This document shows, piece by piece, positions 5,585-9,044 of a stretch of 9,044 nucleotides of DNA (position 1 is the first letter of the stretch; each line of letters starts with the position of its first letter). The notes under the pieces were generated by a model that did no database searches, was not told the DNA's origin, and saw nothing but the letters and a program-made list of their open reading frames with translations. The translations under genes and the position numbers were made by a program. The stretch comes from Patescibacteria group bacterium (GTDB lineage: Bacteria; Patescibacteriota; Minisyncoccia; Minisyncoccales; Staskawiczbacteraceae), in the NCBI GenBank assembly GCA_018894075.1, contig JAHIEB010000042.1, positions 1 through 9,044 on the forward strand. The letters run 5' to 3'.

Positions 5585-6700
5585 CTATAATTTATCATTC
5601 TCAATATCCTCTCTAATCTTTTCCACAAGAGTGTTGAAATAATAAAGGTTGTGGAAGGTCAGTAATCTCAAAGCTGTAATCTCTTTTGCCCTCAACAGAT
5701 GGGTAATATAGTTTCTGGAATAGTTTTTGCAAACAGAGCATCTGCAATCTCTGTCAATGGGTTTTTTGTCCTTGCTGTATTTCATCTGGTTTAAATTCAA
5801 CCTTCCTTCAGGGGTAAAAGCAATTCCTCTTCTTGCGTAATGAGTGGGGACTGTGCAGTCAAAAGTATCTATTCCCTGCGCTACAATCAGCTTTATATCT
5901 TCTGGATATCCTATGCCTAAAAGATGCCTTGGCTTCTGATAAGGCAGCTCATTATTAACAATTGCCAGCGTTTTGCCAAGCTTTCTTTTATCGTCTCCGA
6001 ACTCCCCGCCTATGCCAAAGCCGTCAAAATCCATAGACCCTATTGTTTTTGCGCTTTTTTGGCGCAAATCTTCATACTTTCCTCCTTGGACAATTCCGTA
6101 TAGAGCCTGTTTTGTTTTTTTCAACTGCAAGCACTGCTCTGCCCAGTTATGGGTTTTCTCCAAAGATTTCTCAGTATATTCTTTGTCAGCCAAGGAAGAG
6201 GTGCATTCATCAAAAGTAAAGATAATATCTGCCCCCAAGGCCTCCTGCCTTCTGATAGATTCTTTGGGGCCTAAAAACAATTGCCTGCCGTCTATCGGAG
6301 ATTTAAAGAAGACCCCTCTGTCTGTAATCTTCAATGACTTTGGCTGCTGGCCATGCGAGATTGTTTTATTCCCCTTTGATTTTAATATCTTGCCCACATT
6401 ATGATCCTGCCCAAATCCCAGACAAAAAACCTGGAAGCCCCCTGAATCAGACATTAAAGGCTTTGGCCAGTTCATGAACTTGTGCAGATTGCTGACTGCT
6501 CTTAAATGTAAATGAAAAGTATTGCAGATTAAAACCTGTGTTTTGGTTTCTAAAACCTCTTCTGATGTTAGGGTTTTAACAACCGCTTGGGTGGCAACGG
6601 GAACCAAAGATGGAGTTTTAATTTCTCCGTTCTCTGTTTTCAATATCCCCAGCCTTGCTTTGCTCTTTTTGGAGCTTTTAATTATTTTAAACTCAATCAT
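5585..6700 (-). CDS. tgt: tRNA-guanine transglycosylase
   Basis: Tgt exchanges guanine-34 in tRNAs with GUN anticodons for a 7-deazaguanine on the way to queuosine. The TIM-barrel residues are present: D85 in SDSGGFQ (general acid/base), D164-E165-C166 in FDECT, GIVQGG (202-207), and the nucleophile D281 in TFDCTVPTH. The zinc site is C319-x-C-x2-C324...H350 with the same spacing as E. coli. Two things are unusual. An insertion of about 25 residues (roughly 96-128) follows VFCLG. The base-specificity loop reads GGEFGDD (231-237) where preQ1-using enzymes have GGLAVGE, putting Gly at the Val233 position (Zymomonas numbering), as in queuine-using enzymes. The ATG at 6700-6698 abuts the TAA of the upstream gene with no gap, so translation is probably coupled. 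The 371-residue length is normal. Confidence 0.96.
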   Translation of the reverse strand: MIEFKIIKSSKKSKARLGILKTENGEIKTPSLVPVATQAVVKTLTSEEVLETKTQVLICNTFHLHLRAVSNLHKFMNWPKPLMSDSGGFQVFCLGFGQDHNVGKILKSKGNKTISHGQQPKSLKITDRGVFFKSPIDGRQLFLGPKESIRRQEALGADIIFTFDECTSSLADKEYTEKSLEKTHNWAEQCLQLKKTKQALYGIVQGGKYEDLRQKSAKTIGSMDFDGFGIGGEFGDDKRKLGKTLAIVNNELPYQKPRHLLGIGYPEDIKLIVAQGIDTFDCTVPTHYARRGIAFTPEGRLNLNQMKYSKDKKPIDRDCRCSVCKNYSRNYITHLLRAKEITALRLLTFHNLYYFNTLVEKIREDIENDKL

Positions 6701-7495
6701 TTAGGGCTGTAGAATTGTTTCTGTTTCTCCATTAATGGAGATTATGACCTGACTAACCGAAGGGAACTGCTCAAGGGTTTTTACAATCTGTCCTCGGACT
6801 GCCGATACTCTACACGACCCGCCGGCAACTTCCAACTCATCGCTGAAATCAACCTTCGCTGTGCCGTTTTCTATTGTTAAATCCTGAATCTCAACGAGTT
6901 CGTTTATGGAAGTAGAAAAACCCATTCTCTTTTCAGACAAAGTCGGGCCTTTTAGCAATTCCTCTAGGGCTGATCTGGCAACAGCCTGGGTCTTGGGAAT
7001 TATTCTGCTCACAAAAGATGACGGCTGGCAATCATCCTGCTCATTTAAAAAATACACTGAAACCACGCTTGTCTCCCCTTGAATTCCTTTTAATTTTATT
7101 GGAAGAGAAAACTCTTTCGGAAAGCCTCCCGAAGGATCCTCATTTCTAAATAGCAAAACAGCATCTTTTGTGCCAGCTATCTGAAAATCCAGTACTGCTT
7201 CAAAATTAATAGGGCCGGCTGTCATCCACTCCCCCTTGGCAACCAATGGGGTCTGGGTTAAAACTTGGCCGTCTAAAACCAGGCTTGCTGTTCCGACCTG
7301 GCCTTCAAACCCGATCCAACCATTGCCGTTTACATACCCTCTTGCAATAAAAGGAGAGGACACCTCTTCGTTTCCCAGGGGGGATAAAATAACCAAGCCT
7401 TCTCTGATTTTTGTCTGTTCTGTTCTGGCAAAAAGAAAAAGCGTCGCTGTTAAAACTACCACCAAAACAACTACTATGATTATTGCTTTATTCAT
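6701..7495 (-). CDS. Membrane-anchored Gmad2-GerMN domain protein
   Basis: This 264-residue cell-surface protein has an N-terminal transmembrane helix (about 4-23, IIIVVVLVVVLTATLFLF). Next comes a Gmad2 immunoglobulin-like domain (about 38-137: ILSPLGNEEVSSPFIARGYV, then FEAVLDF and FSLPIKL) and a GerMN domain (about 145-261: VSVYFLNEQ, ALEELLKGPTL, NGTAKVDFSDEL, VRGQIVKTLEQFPSVSQVIISING). Both domains were named from Bacillus germination proteins but are common in non-sporulating bacteria, where their role is unclear; envelope or peptidoglycan-associated functions are possible. I prefer the ATG at 7495-7493 because it makes an ATGA overlap with rlmN; a TTG at 7510 would only add five residues before the hydrophobic helix. 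Two Cys, in DDCQPS and GGSCRV, could pair outside the cell. It lies between rlmN and tgt in one operon with no obvious functional link. Confidence 0.88.
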   Translation of the reverse strand: MNKAIIIVVVLVVVLTATLFLFARTEQTKIREGLVILSPLGNEEVSSPFIARGYVNGNGWIGFEGQVGTASLVLDGQVLTQTPLVAKGEWMTAGPINFEAVLDFQIAGTKDAVLLFRNEDPSGGFPKEFSLPIKLKGIQGETSVVSVYFLNEQDDCQPSSFVSRIIPKTQAVARSALEELLKGPTLSEKRMGFSTSINELVEIQDLTIENGTAKVDFSDELEVAGGSCRVSAVRGQIVKTLEQFPSVSQVIISINGETETILQP

Positions 7496-8451
7496 TCTAA
7501 TTGGCCGCAAGCGGCTTTAATATTACGACCGAACCTATGCCTTATTACAACTGGCAAGCCCTTATCATCTAATATCTTCTTGAAAGCTTTAATCCTGTCT
7601 GATGGGGAAAATATGCCAGTAGGATTGTAAGATATGAGGTTGACAAAGTATAGGGGCTTTTTAATAAGTGCTGCAAGCTCTTTGGCGCATAAATCAGAGT
7701 CATTAACGTCTTTTATCAAAATATATTCTATCATCACCTTTCTCTTGGTCTTCTCAATATATTCATCAACCGCCTTTAAAACCATAGATATTGGATATTT
7801 GTCATTCACCTTCATTAAAGACGACCTCAACTTGTCATTGGGCGCATGAAGGGAGACAGCAAGATTAATCTGCATGTTTTCTTTTGCCAGCTTCTCTATT
7901 CCCTCAACTATGCCTACCGTAGATATTGATATGTGCCTTGCTCCAATCTTTAAATCATTGTTAATGATTTTTATTGCCTCAATTACATTGTCATAATTCA
8001 AAAAGGGCTCGCCCATTCCCATAAAAACAACATTGGTCACTCTTTTTGGCTTTAGAAAGCGGGCAAAGAACAAAACCTGCTGGACTATCTCCCAAACATT
8101 GAGATTCCTTTTAAAAGACCTTCCTGTGGCGCAAAAAGAACAACCTAGGGGGCACCCTGCTTGCGAAGAAACGCAAACCGTATTCCTTTTATCCTTATGC
8201 ATCATTAAAACTGTTTCTATTCTGGCTTTATCATCAAGCTCAACCACAGCCTTCACCGAATCTTTAGAGATGTTGGCTTGAGCATTGATAAACAGGGGAC
8301 ATTCTTTGTCAAGAACCTCCCTTAAAGAAAGGGGAAGGGTTTTAGCCAAAGACCATGTTTCAATCAACTCTTCAAAGACAGCCAAATTGACTTGTTTTTT
8401 CCTGAAACTAGGCTCTTTTCCGATTATTTCTTCCAAGCGCGTTAAATCCAT
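7492..8451 (-). CDS. rlmN: Dual-specificity RNA methyltransferase RlmN
   Basis: RlmN is a radical-SAM enzyme that methylates C2 of A2503 in 23S rRNA and A37 in some tRNAs. The [4Fe-4S] motif is C100-x3-C104-x2-C107 in GCPLGCSFCATG. The methyl-carrying Cys is C315 in IKAACGQL at the C-terminus, and the resolving Cys is C93 in VCVSSQAGC, seven residues before the cluster as in E. coli. GMGEPFLNY, ISTVG and SLHAPND are the SAM-binding and catalytic segments. Its 319 residues make it shorter than the usual 340-380, mainly in the N-terminal accessory domain. Arg replaces the usual QQGF-type segment after CATG (GRSFKRNL), which is normal for the family. The ATG at 8451-8449 lies 9 nt after a -10 box, implying a very short leader. 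As an Fe-S enzyme it depends on the isc genes encoded downstream. Confidence 0.96.
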   Translation of the reverse strand: MDLTRLEEIIGKEPSFRKKQVNLAVFEELIETWSLAKTLPLSLREVLDKECPLFINAQANISKDSVKAVVELDDKARIETVLMMHKDKRNTVCVSSQAGCPLGCSFCATGRSFKRNLNVWEIVQQVLFFARFLKPKRVTNVVFMGMGEPFLNYDNVIEAIKIINNDLKIGARHISISTVGIVEGIEKLAKENMQINLAVSLHAPNDKLRSSLMKVNDKYPISMVLKAVDEYIEKTKRKVMIEYILIKDVNDSDLCAKELAALIKKPLYFVNLISYNPTGIFSPSDRIKAFKKILDDKGLPVVIRHRFGRNIKAACGQLE

Positions 8452-8460
8452 AATTAAGGC

Positions 8461-8489
8461 ATTATGGCACAGCTATTGATAGATTTCAA
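8461..8489 (-). promoter_or_regulatory. Promoter of the rlmN-GerMN-tgt operon, near-leaderless
   Basis: On the minus strand TTGAAA (8489-8484) is followed by a 17-nt spacer and CATAAT (8466-8461, 5 of 6). The ATG at 8451 begins 9 nt after the -10 box, so the leader is expected to be two or three bases. It overlaps the divergent promoter of the zinc-ribbon gene at 8476-8489. Confidence 0.7.
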
Positions 8490-8504
8490 ACCTCTTTGTA
8501 TAAT
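8476..8504 (+). promoter_or_regulatory. Promoter of the zinc-ribbon gene
   Basis: TTGATA (8476-8481, 5 of 6 matches to the -35 consensus) is followed by a 17-nt spacer and a perfect TATAAT (8499-8504). Transcription is expected to start near 8511, giving a leader of about 66 nt before the TTG at 8577. The leader has a small hairpin, TCCGC (8555-8559) with GCGGA (8565-8569) around a 5-nt loop, just before the start codon. Confidence 0.7.
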
Positions 8505-8576
8505 GTAGATGGCTTAATAAGTCAGGATTCTTAAATAGTTTTTTAATCGTAAAATCCGCATTCTGCGGAATCTAAG

Positions 8577-8813
8577 TTGAAGACTAAAAAGAGCGGCTTT
8601 CTTAAGTCAAAAGGTCGTTATTATTATAAAGAAAACATGGTCTTCAACAAAACCGACGGACCAAGAGCTCCAAAGCCAAAGATAAAAGGCGATTGGAAAT
8701 GTTCAGAATGCGCTTGCTCTATTACAGAGCTCCCATTTGAACCAGCTCCGGACAGGCCTATTTATTGCACAGATTGCTGGGCAAAGAAAAGGCCTCCCAA
8801 GTTCAGCCGTTAA
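8577..8813 (+). CDS. Small zinc-ribbon protein of the CxxC-x17-CxxC type
   Basis: This 78-residue cytoplasmic protein has a basic, Lys/Pro-rich N-terminal half (about 1-39) and a zinc ribbon at 42-67. The ligands are C42-S-E-C45 and C64-T-D-C67, joined by 18 residues including ELPFEPAPDRPIY. This resembles the CxxC-x17-CxxC domain (TIGR04272-like) that is widespread in Patescibacteria, where the function is unknown; nucleic-acid or ribosome association is a guess based on charge. An extra Cys (C47) follows the first pair. The only start that keeps the whole basic region is TTG at 8577. An internal ATG at 8637 would give 58 residues and still include the zinc ribbon. No good ribosome binding site precedes either. 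The gene stands alone on the plus strand and ends in a strong terminator. Confidence 0.85.
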   Translation: MKTKKSGFLKSKGRYYYKENMVFNKTDGPRAPKPKIKGDWKCSECACSITELPFEPAPDRPIYCTDCWAKKRPPKFSR

Positions 8814-8816
8814 AAG

Positions 8817-8843
8817 AAAACAGCCCCGAAAGGGGCTGTTTTT
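8817..8843. terminator. Rho-independent terminator, probably bidirectional
   Basis: CAGCCCC (8821-8827) pairs with GGGGCTG (8832-8838) around a GAAA tetraloop, and flanking AAAA and TTTTT extend the stem. A 5-T run follows on the plus strand. On the minus strand the stem is followed by TTTTCTTTT. It sits 3 nt after the zinc-ribbon stop codon and 27 nt beyond the end of the converging pilin-like gene, so it can serve both. Confidence 0.92.
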
Positions 8844-8870
8844 GAGCAGTTTTATTCTACTTACTAGTAG

Positions 8871-9044
8871 CTAGGGGCAGTAACAGCCCCAGCTGTACCA
8901 CTCGGCCCTCCTTCCTGTAGAGTCCACACAAACCGTGCCGGAACTATCAGATGAGTACACTACCCAATATCCTTCGCTACAGTAATCTGGACTAGTCTGA
9001 TAATCCAAGCAGGTTATGTCTGTAGATTGGGCTTGCTCAACTGC
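8871..9044 (-). CDS. C-terminal fragment of a secreted, pilin-like protein (5' end outside window)
   Basis: The minus strand is open from the window edge to a TAG at 8873-8871, giving 57 residues. They are rich in Ser, Thr, Tyr, Trp and Cys, with no Lys, and look like the outer, disulfide-bonded end of an exported protein. The five cysteines are C12, C22, C39, C54 and C56. GYWVVYSSDSSG followed by VCVDSTG resembles the C-terminal part of type IV pilin-like (prepilin-type) proteins common in Patescibacteria, where a CVDSTG-type segment is frequent. The N-terminal prepilin motif that would settle this is outside the window. The end, WYSWGCYCP, is aromatic and Cys-rich. The composition is clearly different from the Lys-rich cytoplasmic neighbours. 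Confidence 0.72.
   Translation of the reverse strand, partial: AVEQAQSTDITCLDYQTSPDYCSEGYWVVYSSDSSGTVCVDSTGRRAEWYSWGCYCP

Noticed and set aside
5973..6404. A 143-codon plus-strand frame opposite tgt.
   Set aside because: It is a shadow of tgt, which carries all catalytic and zinc residues in the other strand.
7496..7510. TTG start at 7510 for the Gmad2-GerMN protein.
   Set aside because: The ATG at 7495 overlaps rlmN by ATGA and begins right before the hydrophobic helix.
8844..8870. Short palindrome TACTAGTA after the pilin-like stop codon.
   Set aside because: It is only 8 bases long without a loop or T-run and is likely chance in AT-rich sequence.

Overview
The window looks like a compact stretch of bacterial chromosome, probably from a Patescibacteria/CPR lineage (Parcubacteria-like). 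This rests on recognised protein types, not on a marker gene. They are a small CxxC...CxxC zinc-ribbon protein, a Gmad2-GerMN lipoprotein-like protein in a non-sporulation context, and a cysteine-rich pilin-like tail ending in a CVDSTG-type segment. Very tight gene packing and the near absence of Shine-Dalgarno sequences also fit. The DNA is moderately AT-rich. All genes but one lie on the minus strand, so it is easiest to read from high to low coordinates.

Layout from the right. (i) 9044-8871: the C-terminal end of a secreted, cysteine-rich, pilin-like protein (minus). It converges on a strong terminator hairpin (8817-8843) shared with a small zinc-ribbon gene on the plus strand (8577-8813). 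(ii) 8461-8504: two divergent promoters that physically overlap, one for the zinc-ribbon gene and one for rlmN. (iii) 8451-5585: a minus-strand operon rlmN - Gmad2/GerMN protein - tgt, joined by an ATGA overlap and a TAA|ATG abutment. (iv) 5584-5444: a short intergenic gap with what looks like the C-terminal remnant of queH, the queuosine-pathway epoxyqueuosine reductase. The promoter of the next gene overlaps it. (v) 5441-4779: an HD-domain phosphohydrolase. (vi) 4770-1874: an Fe-S and tRNA-thiolation operon, iscR-like (Rrf2) - iscS - iscU - mnmA, with all four genes overlapping. It is driven by a near-consensus promoter, and a perfect 11-bp inverted repeat resembling the IscR type 1 site fills the space between the -10 box and the iscR start codon. 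(vii) 1877-1: a second operon starting from an apparently leaderless promoter whose -35 box contains the mnmA stop codon. It encodes a membrane-anchored CPHC thioredoxin-fold protein, a multi-pass CPVC membrane protein, a helical protein of unknown function and a short-chain dehydrogenase cut by the window edge.

The genes share a theme of RNA modification and sulfur/redox chemistry. IscS supplies persulfide sulfur to IscU for Fe-S assembly and to MnmA for 2-thiouridine at U34. RlmN is an Fe-S radical-SAM methylase acting on 23S rRNA/tRNA, and Tgt places a deazaguanine at G34. The IscR-like protein probably tunes cluster supply. The Trx/CPVC pair probably handles thiol-disulfide exchange at the membrane or outside the cell.

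The most interesting observations are the IscR-type operator, the queH remnant beside a Tgt whose base pocket reads more like a queuine-using enzyme, the three promoters that place the transcription start at or within a few bases of the ATG, and the two-gene Trx/CPVC redox module. No tRNA, rRNA, CRISPR array, insertion sequence or prophage gene was seen.
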